The notes under the pieces are model-generated. The model ran no database searches and was not told the origin of the DNA. It saw nothing but the letters and a program-made list of their open reading frames with translations. This document shows positions 11,796 through 21,369 of a stretch of DNA of 64,000 nucleotides, in pieces. The position numbers and the translations under genes are program-made. Numbering within the stretch: the first letter of the stretch is position 1; each line of letters opens with the position of its first letter. The stretch spans positions 62,001 to 126,000 of the forward strand of contig JAVYIN010000006.1 in the NCBI GenBank assembly GCA_035968315.1, given 5' to 3'. This stretch comes from Nitrospira sp. (lineage in GTDB: Bacteria > Nitrospirota > Nitrospiria > Nitrospirales > Nitrospiraceae).

Positions 11796-13000
11796 GGTGC
11801 TGGCTCGATCTTGTGCCGTTCCATCTCGGACTTGAGGACGAACGACCCCTTCGTCACCACCTGTTCCCCCTCGCGTAGCCCCTCCACCACCGTCGCCGTG
11901 TCTCCCTGCTCGCTGCCCACTTTGACCGCCCGCACTTCGAATTCGTACGCGCCCCGCTGCACGAAGACCATCTTGCCGCTCGGCCCGTTTTGGACCGCTG
12001 AGAGCGGTACGGTCAGGGCATCCGGAGCCGGCGCGGCATAGACGCGGACAGTCGCGAACATTTCCGGCTTCAGCAGCCGGTCAGGGTTGGGGACCGTCAC
12101 CCGCAACCGCATCGTGCGGGTCGCCGGATCGAGCACATCGCTGATATACGTAATCGTTCCCGGAAAGATGCCGTGGGGATAGGCCGACACAATGACATCG
12201 ACGGTTTGCTCCTTGCGGATATACTGGACGTCTTTCTCGGGCACGTTCCCGACCACCCAGACATCCGACAGATCCGCGACGGTGAAGAACTTCTGATTCG
12301 TTTCGACCACTTCCCCTCTGGTGATATTGCGCATGATGACCCGGCCGTCGAATGGCGCGCGCAACGGCACGTCGGCCTTGATCGTGTGCTCGCGGTCCAG
12401 CCGTTCGATCTCCTGACTGGGGACGCCCAGCAATTCCAGGCGATTCTGCATTTCACGCACTTCGGCCCTGGCCGTCTTCATTTCAGCCTCACGCCGCTGC
12501 AGTTCGGCCAGACTCACAGCCTTGTGTTCATGCAGGTCTTTGGCCCGCTCGTACGCGAGTTCCGCTTCCTGCAGCCTGGCCCTGGCCTTCAGATAAGCCC
12601 CTTCGGCCACACCGAGGTCTGTGCTGTGGAGCATGGCCAGCAACGTGTCTTTCTTGACGTCCTGACCGACATCCACGTAGACCTTCACCACCCGGCCCCT
12701 GATCAGCGTGGTCACCTCGGCCAATTCATTTTCGTTGGATTGCACGGTGGCGGGAAACTCCCGCGGGACCAGCACCTGGCCGCGGACAACCGGCGCGACC
12801 TCAATCGCTGTCCGGGCGAGTTCTTCCGGGGTCAGACGTAGGACCCCCTGTTTTTCTGTGACCGCAGGTGTCTTGGCCTCAGGCGTGGGGTCGGGAGGCC
12901 GTTCGCAGGCCATCAATCCAAAAAACGTAAAGACGCTAAGGGCAACGATCCCGGCAATGTGTTTCAGCATCGTGTGAACATCACATACTTTTCCAGCCAT
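11792..13000 (-). CDS. RND efflux periplasmic adaptor (CusB/HlyD family), probable lipoprotein
   Basis: Membrane-fusion protein that bridges the RND pump and an outer-membrane channel. A hydrophobic leader ends in a lipobox-like LMAC, followed by a linker, a barrel-sandwich (lipoyl) domain, a long alpha-helical hairpin (about residues 130-200) and beta-barrel domains (TITYISDVLDPATRTMRLRV). The start at 13000 has GGTGGAG a few bases upstream; an internal ATG at 12970 would give a more compact lipoprotein signal but lacks a ribosome binding site. First gene of the two-gene metal efflux operon. Confidence 0.88.
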   Translation of the reverse strand: MAGKVCDVHTMLKHIAGIVALSVFTFFGLMACERPPDPTPEAKTPAVTEKQGVLRLTPEELARTAIEVAPVVRGQVLVPREFPATVQSNENELAEVTTLIRGRVVKVYVDVGQDVKKDTLLAMLHSTDLGVAEGAYLKARARLQEAELAYERAKDLHEHKAVSLAELQRREAEMKTARAEVREMQNRLELLGVPSQEIERLDREHTIKADVPLRAPFDGRVIMRNITRGEVVETNQKFFTVADLSDVWVVGNVPEKDVQYIRKEQTVDVIVSAYPHGIFPGTITYISDVLDPATRTMRLRVTVPNPDRLLKPEMFATVRVYAAPAPDALTVPLSAVQNGPSGKMVFVQRGAYEFEVRAVKVGSEQGDTATVVEGLREGEQVVTKGSFVLKSEMERHKIEPAP

Positions 13001-13154
13001 AAGACTCCACCGTAGTACCAGCAGGAGGTATGCCTGAGAAAACCCCTCGTTTTTATGGGGGAATCGAGCGGCCTAGAGGCGTTTTGCTACGTCACTCTCA
13101 ATAAGAGCGGGGTGAAATGCGACAGCGGAAAGCCCGACAACTGGAAATCAAGGG

Positions 13155-13811
13155 TCAGCGAGAGCCGGCCATTGCCCCGGCGCTTGAAAAGCGGGCAGCC
13201 ACAAAGGTGACAGCCATCGCGAAGAACGCGCCGACCAAGGCCGCAGCCATGTCCTTTTGCGCATCCCACTCATCCCCTTGGGTGCCTAAATACAGGTTCC
13301 CCAATTCAGGGCTGACAAGCACTGCGACCACCGCTTCAATTATTTCAAACAGACTGCTCTGAGCTAGAATGGCGCTCATGGGCAGATAATACGACCAGGC
13401 CCCCTCCACCTTGGCGAGACGCACCAGCCATTCACGCACGGGATAGGCCAGCAGCAGGCCAAAGGCAAAATGGACCAAGCGGTCAAATGGGTTCCGGCTC
13501 AAGGCCAGCACATCTTTGAGCCAGTAGCCGAAGGGGACTTCAGCGTAGGTGTAGTGCGCGCCGATGGCATGCAGCGTCAGGAAGAAGGCGATCAAGCAAT
13601 AGGAGAGGCGTGAGAACTGAAACCGCCGGTACGTCACCAGCAAGAGCGTGAAGCCGGCAAGAGGCAGGAGATTCTCCAGGAGCCAATCTCTCCGATTGAC
13701 CGGGTCAACGGCGAGCCAGATCCAGACAATCCCATACGCCAACAACAATCCGTGAATAAGACGACCGGGTGCCTGTCCCGCCTCGCTCCGGTCTGTTGCC
13801 CCGTCACCCAT
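13155..13811 (-). CDS. DUF2238 (YjdF-like) integral membrane protein, copy B
   Basis: 218 residues with about six hydrophobic segments. The DUF2238 signatures are clear: HAIGAHYTYAEVPFG, NPFDRLVHFAFGLLLAYP and LGTQGDEWDAQKDM. Its function is unknown in the family. It is a diverged tandem paralogue of the gene 11 bases upstream. An Asp/His-rich membrane core (D-R-x-x-H-F, W-D-A-Q-K-D) could bind a metal or protons, but this is speculation. Probably co-transcribed with its paralogue. Confidence 0.82.
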   Translation of the reverse strand: MGDGATDRSEAGQAPGRLIHGLLLAYGIVWIWLAVDPVNRRDWLLENLLPLAGFTLLLVTYRRFQFSRLSYCLIAFFLTLHAIGAHYTYAEVPFGYWLKDVLALSRNPFDRLVHFAFGLLLAYPVREWLVRLAKVEGAWSYYLPMSAILAQSSLFEIIEAVVAVLVSPELGNLYLGTQGDEWDAQKDMAAALVGAFFAMAVTFVAARFSSAGAMAGSR

Positions 13812-13822
13812 ATCCTGCGAGA

Positions 13823-14461
13823 TTATTCCGGCACCACCGGCTCAGGGTGCAGCAGCGGCTGCGCCCCTCGCATACGACGCGCGAGCGCGAGCAACGCCAC
13901 GCACAGCATGGCTCCGTAGAGCGCCGCAGCCATATCTTTCTGGGCATCCCAGATATCTCCCTGAGAGCCGAGGTAGGTCACTCCCAGCTCAGGATGCACC
14001 GCACTCGCCACCCATGATTCAATGATTTCCCAGAGGCCGCTCAGCCCCAAGACGGTCATCACCGGCAAATAGTACAGCACCCACCCCCGCGCGTGAGCCA
14101 GCAGCCGGAAGGCCTCTTCCATCGGATAGGCCAGAAGAAAACCGAAACTAAAGTGTACGACGCGGTCGAAATGATTCCGCCCAAGATGCAGGGCCTGATC
14201 CGCCCACGATCCCAGCGGCACCTGCGCATAGGTGTAATGCACCCCGACGGTATGGAGGCTGAGAAAGACCGTAATCAACACATAGGACAGCGGTGACAAT
14301 GGCAGCCACCGATGCGCGGCCATCAATCCGGCCACGAGGCAGGCGGGAAGAATACTGGCAATAGCCCAGAACTCTCGATCCACAGGGCCATACGCGGTCC
14401 ATCCTGACAAGGCTACATACCAGGCCAACAGGCCCCACAGCAGCCATTTATTTCGATCCAT
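13823..14461 (-). CDS. DUF2238 (YjdF-like) integral membrane protein, copy A
   Basis: 212 residues with the same architecture and motifs as the following gene (HTVGVHYTYAQVPLG, NHFDRVVHFSFGFLLAYP, LGSQGDIWDAQKDM). The 11-base spacing and shared strand indicate tandem duplication and one transcript. It starts with an ATG at 14461. Substrate or role is unknown for the family. Confidence 0.82.
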   Translation of the reverse strand: MDRNKWLLWGLLAWYVALSGWTAYGPVDREFWAIASILPACLVAGLMAAHRWLPLSPLSYVLITVFLSLHTVGVHYTYAQVPLGSWADQALHLGRNHFDRVVHFSFGFLLAYPMEEAFRLLAHARGWVLYYLPVMTVLGLSGLWEIIESWVASAVHPELGVTYLGSQGDIWDAQKDMAAALYGAMLCVALLALARRMRGAQPLLHPEPVVPE

Positions 14462-14818
14462 CGCGCGGGCCTCCTGACTCAGCGTACATTACCGTAAAGG
14501 AGCGATCCCCCCTCCCAACACCTGTTCACTGTACAAGGGAACGGCCCTCCGTTCAAGCAGCAGGGCTGAGTGCCTTGAACGGCTCCCGCACGACCTCGCA
14601 CCCGTCCACACGTTCAAGAATCCCCCTTGGTTACTGTCGCGCTTTGCGTCAGTAGGCAGGTCTGACGTGGGGACTTCTGCCCGCCATCGGAGAATAGATC
14701 GAGCCGCGCCTCCTCATCGAAAAATCGCAACCCTTTGTATGACCTTCATCTTTTCCAAGAGACCGCCCACAACTCCACCGGCATAAGAAGGCATACGGTT
14801 TGCTCATTAGGCGGAATT
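14462..14818. promoter_or_regulatory. Divergent intergenic region with a perfect inverted repeat
   Basis: This 357-base gap separates the minus-strand DUF2238 pair from the plus-strand zinc-ribbon/mlaC pair and must carry promoters for both. The main visible feature is CCGTTCAAG (14549-14557) and its complement CTTGAACGG (14574-14582), 9 bp arms around 16 bases. They could form an operator or a hairpin. No coding frame is convincing. Confidence 0.45.
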
Positions 14819-15172
14819 ATGACGGACCTATTCATGAACCTTAAAAAGCACGCCGGGCTGGCACTGAAGCATCGGCGTCCAGAGCCTACTTCTCAGACAC
14901 CGGCTAACGCCGATGGTGCGCCTTTCGTGACGCCCCCTCTACTCCCGGTTTGTTGCGTCTGCGGACTTGTGCGGGATGAGATCAGTGCGGCCCCTAACCA
15001 TATCTCCTGGATCCCGTTAAAAATCTATCGGAAAGCTCACAAGACGCAGGCGGCGAGTCTTCTCTTTACGCATACCTATTGCCCCGCCTGCCTTGGGCAA
15101 GCCCGCATAAAAATGTTGCAGTTCTTCAGCTCGCAACAACACCAGGGGCATCGCTCAGGGGCAACGCCCTGA
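14819..15172 (+). CDS. Small zinc-ribbon protein resembling the C-terminal CxxC module of signalling proteins
   Basis: 117 residues. Two cysteine clusters (C45-C46-V-C48-G and C88-P-A-C91-L) lie about 40 residues apart. The pattern (C-x2-C-G-x-V-R-D ... H-T-x-C-P-x-C-L) matches the treble-clef/zinc-ribbon tail often found at the end of PAS or response-regulator proteins in Nitrospira and relatives. Here it is an independent protein, so it may bind Zn or act as a redox switch. The ATG at 14819 is preferred over an upstream in-frame ATG because the upstream part looks like leader sequence. It lies 17 bases before mlaC. Confidence 0.55.
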   Translation: MTDLFMNLKKHAGLALKHRRPEPTSQTPANADGAPFVTPPLLPVCCVCGLVRDEISAAPNHISWIPLKIYRKAHKTQAASLLFTHTYCPACLGQARIKMLQFFSSQQHQGHRSGATP

Positions 15173-15188
15173 CTTCAGGCAAATACGA

Positions 15189-15839
15189 ATGACAGCTCCT
15201 AAAAGATTTTTCTTATTGCACACCGTAGCTTCCTTCGCTCTTTGGCTTGCCACAGTGACTCTTTCGATCGCGTCAGGGGCAACGCCACAGCCCACAGAGG
15301 CCCCCACCGAAGTCGTTCGGACGACGCTCTCAGAAGTGTTTCACATCCTGGAGGACCCCAAGCTCAAAGACCCCGCCAAGCTCATGCCGCGCCGCCATCT
15401 GCTGGAGGACGTGATCGCGGCCCGCTTCGACTACGCTGAAATGTCGAAACGGGCGCTGGCCGCTCACTGGACCCCCTTGACGAATGATCAGCGGGCGGAG
15501 TTTGTGGAGCTGTTCAAAGCCTTTCTGTCCGACCGCTATGCGGGGAAAATCGAGGGCTATTCCGGGGAGCAGGTGGAGTATCTCAGCGAGCGGCTGGAAG
15601 GCGAGTATGCGGAGGTCCGCACCAAACTCGTCTCCACGAAAGTGGAAATCCCGATGGATTACCGGCTCATCAACAAGGCCGGCCGGTGGTATGCCTACGA
15701 CATCATCGCCGATGGCGTCAGCCTGGTGAAAAACTACCGCAGCCAGTTCGACAAAATCATCCGCTCCGACTCCTACGAAGAGCTCGTGACACGCTTGCGC
15801 AACCGGGCGGTGGGTGAGGAAAAGAAGGAGAAGAAGTAA
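15189..15839 (+). CDS. mlaC: MlaC/Ttg2D-family periplasmic phospholipid-binding protein
   Basis: A 216-residue secreted protein with a signal peptide (about residues 1-29, ending SIASGA) and a tolerance_Ttg2/MlaC domain. Recognisable segments are ARFDYAEMSKRALAAHW, FVELFKAFLSDRYAGKIEGYSG and NKAGRWYAYDIIADGVSLVKNYRSQF. MlaC shuttles phospholipids between the outer-membrane MlaA and the inner-membrane MlaFEDB transporter. No other mla gene is present here, so it is an orphan copy. The C-terminus is a lysine/glutamate-rich tail. Confidence 0.88.
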   Translation: MTAPKRFFLLHTVASFALWLATVTLSIASGATPQPTEAPTEVVRTTLSEVFHILEDPKLKDPAKLMPRRHLLEDVIAARFDYAEMSKRALAAHWTPLTNDQRAEFVELFKAFLSDRYAGKIEGYSGEQVEYLSERLEGEYAEVRTKLVSTKVEIPMDYRLINKAGRWYAYDIIADGVSLVKNYRSQFDKIIRSDSYEELVTRLRNRAVGEEKKEKK

Positions 15840-15849
15840 CCCGGGATGG

Positions 15850-18800
15850 TCATCCGGCGCCCGGGGCGAGCAGAAACTCGAAGTCGGCTTTGGTCAACAC
15901 CCCCTGTCCTGAGCCACGCACCGCGCCTGCCATCACCGCATCGTATAAATCGAGCTTCCGCTGCTTGAGCGCCATCATCTTTTCCTCGATGCTGTGGCGC
16001 ATGAGAATCCGCACGATCGAGACGGTCCGCTGCTGCCCGATCCGGTGCGCGCGGTCCGAGGCCTGATTCTCCACCGCCGGATTCCACCAGGGATCCAGAT
16101 GAAACACATAGGTCGCTTTGGTCAGATTCAGTCCCTGCCCTCCTGCCTTGAGACTGAGGAGAAAGACGCTCGGCCGTTCGCCGCCCTGAAAGGCCGCCAC
16201 CCGGTCCTTGCGCGCGGCCGAGGCGGTGGAACCATCCAATCGCTGATAGGGCAGCCCATGCCGGACACAGGCTTCCTGCACAAGATCCAGAAAACTGGTG
16301 AACTGGGAAAAGACCAGGGCACTGTGCCCCTCCTCCAACAACACCTGCAGCCGCTCGACCAGAAAGCTGAGCTTGGGCGAAGCTTCGTTGTCTTGCTTCG
16401 TCAGGAGACGAGGCGACAGGCAGACCTGGCGCAGCTTGAGAATGGCCGTGAGCGCGATAAACTGCGCCTGCCCCGCCGTCTTAGTCGCATAGGCCTCGTC
16501 AATCGTCGAGCGGACTTGGGCGACCGTCTGCTGGTAAAGCGCCTTTTGCCGGTCGGTCAAATCGAGGAACACCTCGCTCTCGATTTTCGGCGGCAGGTCA
16601 TGGAGGATCTCGGCCTTGGTCCGCCGCAAGATAAACGGCCTGGTCCGTCGCAGCAGCCGGTCCAAGACGGGCCCCTCGGCGCGTTTCAATTGCGGCTTGA
16701 TCCGGTCATAGTCCCCCAGCAAGCCCGGCAAGCAGAGATCGATGACGGAAAAGTATTCGCCGAGATGGTTTTCGAGCGGCGTGCCGGACAGCGCGAGCGT
16801 GAAGCGCCCCCGGAGCCGGCGGACGGCGCTTGTCGTATCCGCCAGGATGTTCTTCACCGCCTGCGCCTCATCGAACACGATGACGTGGAACGGCATGCGC
16901 TCCAATCGCTCGATATCACGCCGAACCAGCCCATAGGTCGTGAGCACGACCTCCCCATCCTTGGCCTCGAGCGTCCGGTCGCCGCCACTGTAGGTATGGA
17001 CGGTCAAGCCCGGCGCAAAGCGCGCCAGTTCCTGCTCCCAATTAAAAAGCAGACTCGTTGGCACGACGACCAGATGCGGCCCAGGCACCCCGCGCGACGA
17101 GTGAATCCGCCCTTCCTGAATCGCCGCCAAGAGGCAGATGGCCTGCAGCGTCTTCCCCAACCCCATATCGTCCGCCAAGCAGGCGCCGAACCGGTGCTCA
17201 TAGAGAAAGGCCAGCCAGGCATAGCCCTCTTGCTGATACGGGCGCAGCGTGGCCTGCAAATCTTTTGGCAGCGGTTTCGCCGCGATCTTCGTGAACCCCA
17301 GCAGCCGCGCGAGCACGGCCTCGTCTTCCGCTGGCAGCGTCACGGCGATGCCCTGCTCCCGCAGGGCCAGCCAATCGAGCATCTGGAGCCGGGGCACACG
17401 CACGATCTTCGACGCATCCCGGCCCGGGGGTCCCTCCCCGGTGAGCGCAAGGATGGCGCGCAACCGCTCCAGCGTCTGACGGTCCAATACGCGCAAGCCC
17501 CGTTCGCCGTCGATCAGACCGCCTTGCAGCAGCGCCGCCCGCCACTCCGCCTCATTCAAAGCGACGCCGTCGCACCGGATCTCCGGCCGGATTTCAAACC
17601 AGTCGATCCCGGGTCCCTCCCCCGTGCCACGCTCCACTTGCACCGCACAATCCCACCGGGCCGTGCGGAGCGGCTTGTCCTCATAGAGCAATTCAATTCC
17701 CACGGCGGTCAGCCGATCCAAGAGCTCCGGCAGACGCTGAAACAATGCCAGCGCCTCAACCGTCAGTTCATCACTGCGCCGCATGCCCCGGAAGGCCTCC
17801 GGGCCGAGCACCTCGAACAGAAGACTGTACAGCAACGCTTCCTGCGCCTTCTCGACCGGCTGCAACTCCCATCTTCCGGCGCGAATCCGCAGCCGCACAT
17901 CAGGACGGGCGTAGGCCGCCAGCTGCGCGCGAAGCCAGCGAGCGCCCTCGTCACTGACCGCACGCGGCCACCCCTCCAACGCGAGCACCGTTTTGACGCG
18001 TTGATCCCGCTCCTTGGCCGCGCGCACCCCGCGCAAGTGGAAGAACGCCTCGTAGAGCACCGCCTTGCGCTTGTGTGCGCGCAACGAACCAGAGACCGCG
18101 CGCCCCTGCTCCAGCGCCGAAAGACAGCCAAACGCAGACAGGCTCGGCGCACAGCGGGTCTCTCCCTGGCACGATTGCACTTGCAGCGTCCAGGCTGTCG
18201 GCGAACGTCCCTCGGCACCGGAGGGCGGTCTCAGGACCACGGCGCAGGAGGACCTCTCGGTCTTTGCCGAAGAAACCGCACGCTGAACGGAAACCTCTGC
18301 CCCCTCCACCTTCAACAAGAGATCGCGCAGAATCCGGTCTGCTTGCCCCTGCGGGAGATCGACTTGAGCGGCATGAAACTCATCCGGCGAGAGCGTAAAC
18401 TCCATCTCCCGATTGATCCCGGTCCATCGCCCGGTCCACGTCTCGCCCGGCAACAGGACGGCACGAGTCCGCCCTTCACGATCGTCCGAGGGAGACTCGG
18501 CGTCCAGAAAACAGTGCCGCAGGGAGCGGAACGAAGTCCATCCGCGTTCATCCTCCAGATAGAGCAGCCGCCCGCCGTTCAGATCGACCACAAAACTTCT
18601 CACCCGCGCCATCCGTTCGAGCGGCACCCCGCCGGCAAGACAACGCGCGCGAATCCTGACCCGGCCCTCGACGAGATCGATCTCCGTCTTGCTCCGGCAC
18701 TTGACTGACGGACACCAGCGCAGCGGCATAGGCCCCTGGCCGGATTCCAGCACGATCGGATAGGGCCGGTCACGGAGTCTGAGGTAGCGACGCAGGGGAT

Positions 18801-19488
18801 CTTCCCCGAACCCGGATAAGAAGCGGGAGGCATTGAAGAGCGGTACCAGCTCGGGCGGCAACACCGGCGCCCAGCTCGCAGCCAGCGGCACCCCGTTCCG
18901 GTGAATCACGATCTGCGGATATCCCTGCCGAAGATCGAGAACAATCTCATACCGCGGCTCTGCACGGACAGACTCATTGCGAGTTGAATCAGCAGGCGCC
19001 GGACGCGGACGCTCATTCAGCGCAGGCCCATCGCCGAACAGCTCGGTCCGGAGCGCCTGCACCCGGCTCGGCTGCCAATCCGGCATCCGGAACAGCTCCG
19101 GCGATAACAGATGCTTCGTCGTAAAACAGACGCAGAGAATGTGTTTACACAGCCAGCGGGGATCCCAGGCCGGACAATCGCAAAAAGCGGCCAGGAACCC
19201 CTCGTCGCAGGAAAAGGTGACCGTATAGAGCCGAGCCCCCTGGACCTGCGCAATCAGCGTGGTGCGGTCCTCATTCCAGTGATAATGCTGCAGCCGCTGC
19301 TGCCGGGCATAGTCATAGCCCCGCTCGACCGCCTCCTTCGGCGCCATCGTATAGACATCGTTGGCGGATAAAGCGCGAAACGCCGCGAGCAGCGCAAACG
19401 GCTCTCCGGCGAGGCTGGACGGCACAATTCCCCTCCCAGGCAAGGAACGGCCTCCCAGCCCGGAATACGATGGCATCTTTTTACGCAT
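15850..19488 (-). CDS. SNF2-family ATPase/helicase with N-terminal SWIM zinc finger
   Basis: A 1212-residue DNA translocase of the bacterial HepA/SNF2 type. A SWIM zinc finger (C103-x-C105-x8-C114-x-H116) lies near the N-terminus. A long, poorly conserved middle follows, then the helicase core from about residue 740: motif I DDMGLGKT, motif II DEAQ, and a C-terminal RecA lobe ending in HLDPWWNPAVENQASDRAHRIGQ. Such proteins remodel protein-DNA complexes or assist transcription and repair. No methylase or nuclease partner is adjacent, so there is no sign of a defence system here. It stands alone, convergent with mlaC. Confidence 0.88.
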   Translation of the reverse strand: MRKKMPSYSGLGGRSLPGRGIVPSSLAGEPFALLAAFRALSANDVYTMAPKEAVERGYDYARQQRLQHYHWNEDRTTLIAQVQGARLYTVTFSCDEGFLAAFCDCPAWDPRWLCKHILCVCFTTKHLLSPELFRMPDWQPSRVQALRTELFGDGPALNERPRPAPADSTRNESVRAEPRYEIVLDLRQGYPQIVIHRNGVPLAASWAPVLPPELVPLFNASRFLSGFGEDPLRRYLRLRDRPYPIVLESGQGPMPLRWCPSVKCRSKTEIDLVEGRVRIRARCLAGGVPLERMARVRSFVVDLNGGRLLYLEDERGWTSFRSLRHCFLDAESPSDDREGRTRAVLLPGETWTGRWTGINREMEFTLSPDEFHAAQVDLPQGQADRILRDLLLKVEGAEVSVQRAVSSAKTERSSCAVVLRPPSGAEGRSPTAWTLQVQSCQGETRCAPSLSAFGCLSALEQGRAVSGSLRAHKRKAVLYEAFFHLRGVRAAKERDQRVKTVLALEGWPRAVSDEGARWLRAQLAAYARPDVRLRIRAGRWELQPVEKAQEALLYSLLFEVLGPEAFRGMRRSDELTVEALALFQRLPELLDRLTAVGIELLYEDKPLRTARWDCAVQVERGTGEGPGIDWFEIRPEIRCDGVALNEAEWRAALLQGGLIDGERGLRVLDRQTLERLRAILALTGEGPPGRDASKIVRVPRLQMLDWLALREQGIAVTLPAEDEAVLARLLGFTKIAAKPLPKDLQATLRPYQQEGYAWLAFLYEHRFGACLADDMGLGKTLQAICLLAAIQEGRIHSSRGVPGPHLVVVPTSLLFNWEQELARFAPGLTVHTYSGGDRTLEAKDGEVVLTTYGLVRRDIERLERMPFHVIVFDEAQAVKNILADTTSAVRRLRGRFTLALSGTPLENHLGEYFSVIDLCLPGLLGDYDRIKPQLKRAEGPVLDRLLRRTRPFILRRTKAEILHDLPPKIESEVFLDLTDRQKALYQQTVAQVRSTIDEAYATKTAGQAQFIALTAILKLRQVCLSPRLLTKQDNEASPKLSFLVERLQVLLEEGHSALVFSQFTSFLDLVQEACVRHGLPYQRLDGSTASAARKDRVAAFQGGERPSVFLLSLKAGGQGLNLTKATYVFHLDPWWNPAVENQASDRAHRIGQQRTVSIVRILMRHSIEEKMMALKQRKLDLYDAVMAGAVRGSGQGVLTKADFEFLLAPGAG

Positions 19489-19846
19489 AACAGATCACTA
19501 TAGCGGGGGAAGACACACAGCGGCAAGGCGCAGCGCCGAATGTGTCGCGCGCTCTTCATTGATCTCTCGTAGATGACGGTTATCTGAGAAGCGAGCGGAG
19601 GCCTCGGTGAGAGGGACACTCAAGGGGGGTTGAGGTCACGCGCAGGGGTGGTGTGCAGGCCCACCGGAGAGTGGGAAGCCTAAAGCCCCTCCAAGATCTC
19701 CATATGTGACACAGCGCTCTCTGGACCCGCCTCCGCTTCGCTGTGTTGACTTTCCGGCAACACCCACTCGCGAGGTCTCGAGAAGGCGAGAAGCAATGTG
19801 TGAGAGATGAGGCAGTTTTTCCGCAGGCCAGCAGGCGAAACGGCCA
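19489..19846. other. Gene-free stretch between malic enzyme and the SNF2 gene
   Basis: About 358 bases, downstream of the malic enzyme gene and upstream of the SNF2 gene, both on the minus strand. It presumably holds the SNF2 promoter. I found no convincing gene, strong hairpin or repeat. Confidence 0.4.
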
Positions 19847-21184
19847 TTACGGCATTGGCGGTCGTAGAATGATTCCTTCGCCCGTCAGCACAGCTAGGGC
19901 CTTCCGGGCTTCTCTGATCTTCTCCTCCGCAGACCGGTGCAGCTCTTCAGCGGTTTTCACGAGCCTCGCCACGCCGTGCATTTGCGCGTTCATTGCCGTC
20001 GCCACCGCCACTCGCGGGACCACTTCCCATTCATCCATCGTCGGCAAAATGTAGCCCTCGTGAAGGCCCCTCGCGGCAGCGCAACGCGCCAGTTCATGTG
20101 CCGCAGCTATCGCCATCTCGTCGGTAATAGTCCTGGCCCGCACATCCAGCGCGCCACGAAAAATGGCGGGAAACACCAGCGAGTTGTTGACCTGATTCGG
20201 AAAATCCGACCGTCCAGTTGCCACAATGCGCGCCCCGGCCGCTTTCGCCTCCCACGGCCAGATCTCGGGCACCGGGTTCGCGCAGGCGAACACGATGGCA
20301 TCTCGGGCCATCGTCCGCACCCACTCCGGCTTGATAATCCCGCCGGCTGAAAAAGCCACACAGACATCCGCCCCGGCCAGCGCCGCGGCAATCCCCCCTT
20401 GCCGTTGCTCTCGATTCGATTCCATGCACACCGCCCATTGCTCGCTATAGTCCGGATTCGACTCATATTCATGACGCGACCGCCTCAGAATCCCCCCCAC
20501 ATCGCAGGCCACGATCCTCCCAGGGTCCGCGCCGCTGGCCTTCAGATACCGGTAGGTCGGGATATTGGCCGCGCCCATGCCGATCATGGCAATCCGCACC
20601 CGGCCGATGTCTTTGCCGACCACGTTCAGCGCGTTCAGCAGCGCGGCGAGCAGAACGGTGCCCGTGCCCTGCTGATCGTCGTGCCATACCGGGATGGAAC
20701 TGGCCCTTCGGCATTCCCGAAGCACTTGGAAACACTTGGGCATCGCAATATCTTCCAGATTGATCCCACCGAAGGAGGGCTCCAGAATTTTGACGGTCCG
20801 GATGATCTCCGCCGGATCCTTCGTGCCCAAACAAATCGGCACCGCATCCACTCCGCCCAGATATTTGAAGAGCAGCGCTTTGCCCTCCATCACGGGCAAA
20901 CCGGCTTCCGGGCCGATGTCGCCCAGGCCCAGCACTCTCGTGCCGTCGGACACCACTGCGATGGTATTGGCCTTGTTCGTGTACTCGTACACCAAGTCCG
21001 GCTGAGCTTGAATCGCGCGGCAGGGCGCGGCGACACCCGGTGTATACCAGATGGAAAAATCCTCCATGCCCCGAATGGGACACTTGGGCGCCGTTTGGAT
21101 CTTGCCTTTGTAGTAGGCGTGGAGCCGCAGCGCCTCTTCGGCTGGCTTCTGGGCTTTGGCGAGAAGTTCTTCAGGTGTGGGCAT
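19847..21184 (-). CDS. Malic enzyme (oxaloacetate-decarboxylating malate dehydrogenase)
   Basis: A 445-residue cytosolic enzyme converting malate to pyruvate and CO2 with NAD(P)+. The N-terminal malic domain contains YTPGVAAPC and the metal-site run PVWHDDQQGTGT; the NAD-binding domain has IGMGAANI and later CANPVPEIWPWE. No phosphotransacetylase domain follows, so it is the short bacterial type. I start it at 21184, where AGAGG precedes the ATG (MPTPEELLAKAQ); the open frame extends 36 codons further but without a ribosome binding site or family similarity. It could supply pyruvate for the ferredoxin oxidoreductase encoded at 36-40 kb. Confidence 0.9.
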   Translation of the reverse strand: MPTPEELLAKAQKPAEEALRLHAYYKGKIQTAPKCPIRGMEDFSIWYTPGVAAPCRAIQAQPDLVYEYTNKANTIAVVSDGTRVLGLGDIGPEAGLPVMEGKALLFKYLGGVDAVPICLGTKDPAEIIRTVKILEPSFGGINLEDIAMPKCFQVLRECRRASSIPVWHDDQQGTGTVLLAALLNALNVVGKDIGRVRIAMIGMGAANIPTYRYLKASGADPGRIVACDVGGILRRSRHEYESNPDYSEQWAVCMESNREQRQGGIAAALAGADVCVAFSAGGIIKPEWVRTMARDAIVFACANPVPEIWPWEAKAAGARIVATGRSDFPNQVNNSLVFPAIFRGALDVRARTITDEMAIAAAHELARCAAARGLHEGYILPTMDEWEVVPRVAVATAMNAQMHGVARLVKTAEELHRSAEEKIREARKALAVLTGEGIILRPPMP

Positions 21185-21369
21185 CGCAGCCTCTCGTGTC
21201 GCGCACAATGAGGGCCGAACAAGGAGCGTGAATCCGAACGCTCTCGGACGAGCGGCCGGACCGGTGATCGCGCAGTGTCCGCCTGGCGGCACCTACCTCT
21301 GGGCACCAACGCCACCACGTGAAATGTTTCTCTCTGGAAGCGGACTGACTGGAGGGCTGACTCCGCCTG

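Noticed and set aside
15994-18708. Long plus-strand open frame opposite the SNF2 gene
   Set aside because: Antisense to conserved helicase motifs, with Arg/Gln/Pro-rich composition and no recognisable fold.
15850-19488. SNF2 helicase as part of an anti-phage system such as DISARM
   Set aside because: No methylase, DUF1998, PLD nuclease or other defence partner is adjacent; the SWIM/SNF2 protein occurs alone.
21190-21210. GG-N10-GC match upstream of the malic enzyme gene
   Set aside because: Reads CGGCCC and GTGC instead of TGGCAC and TTGC; too weak to call.
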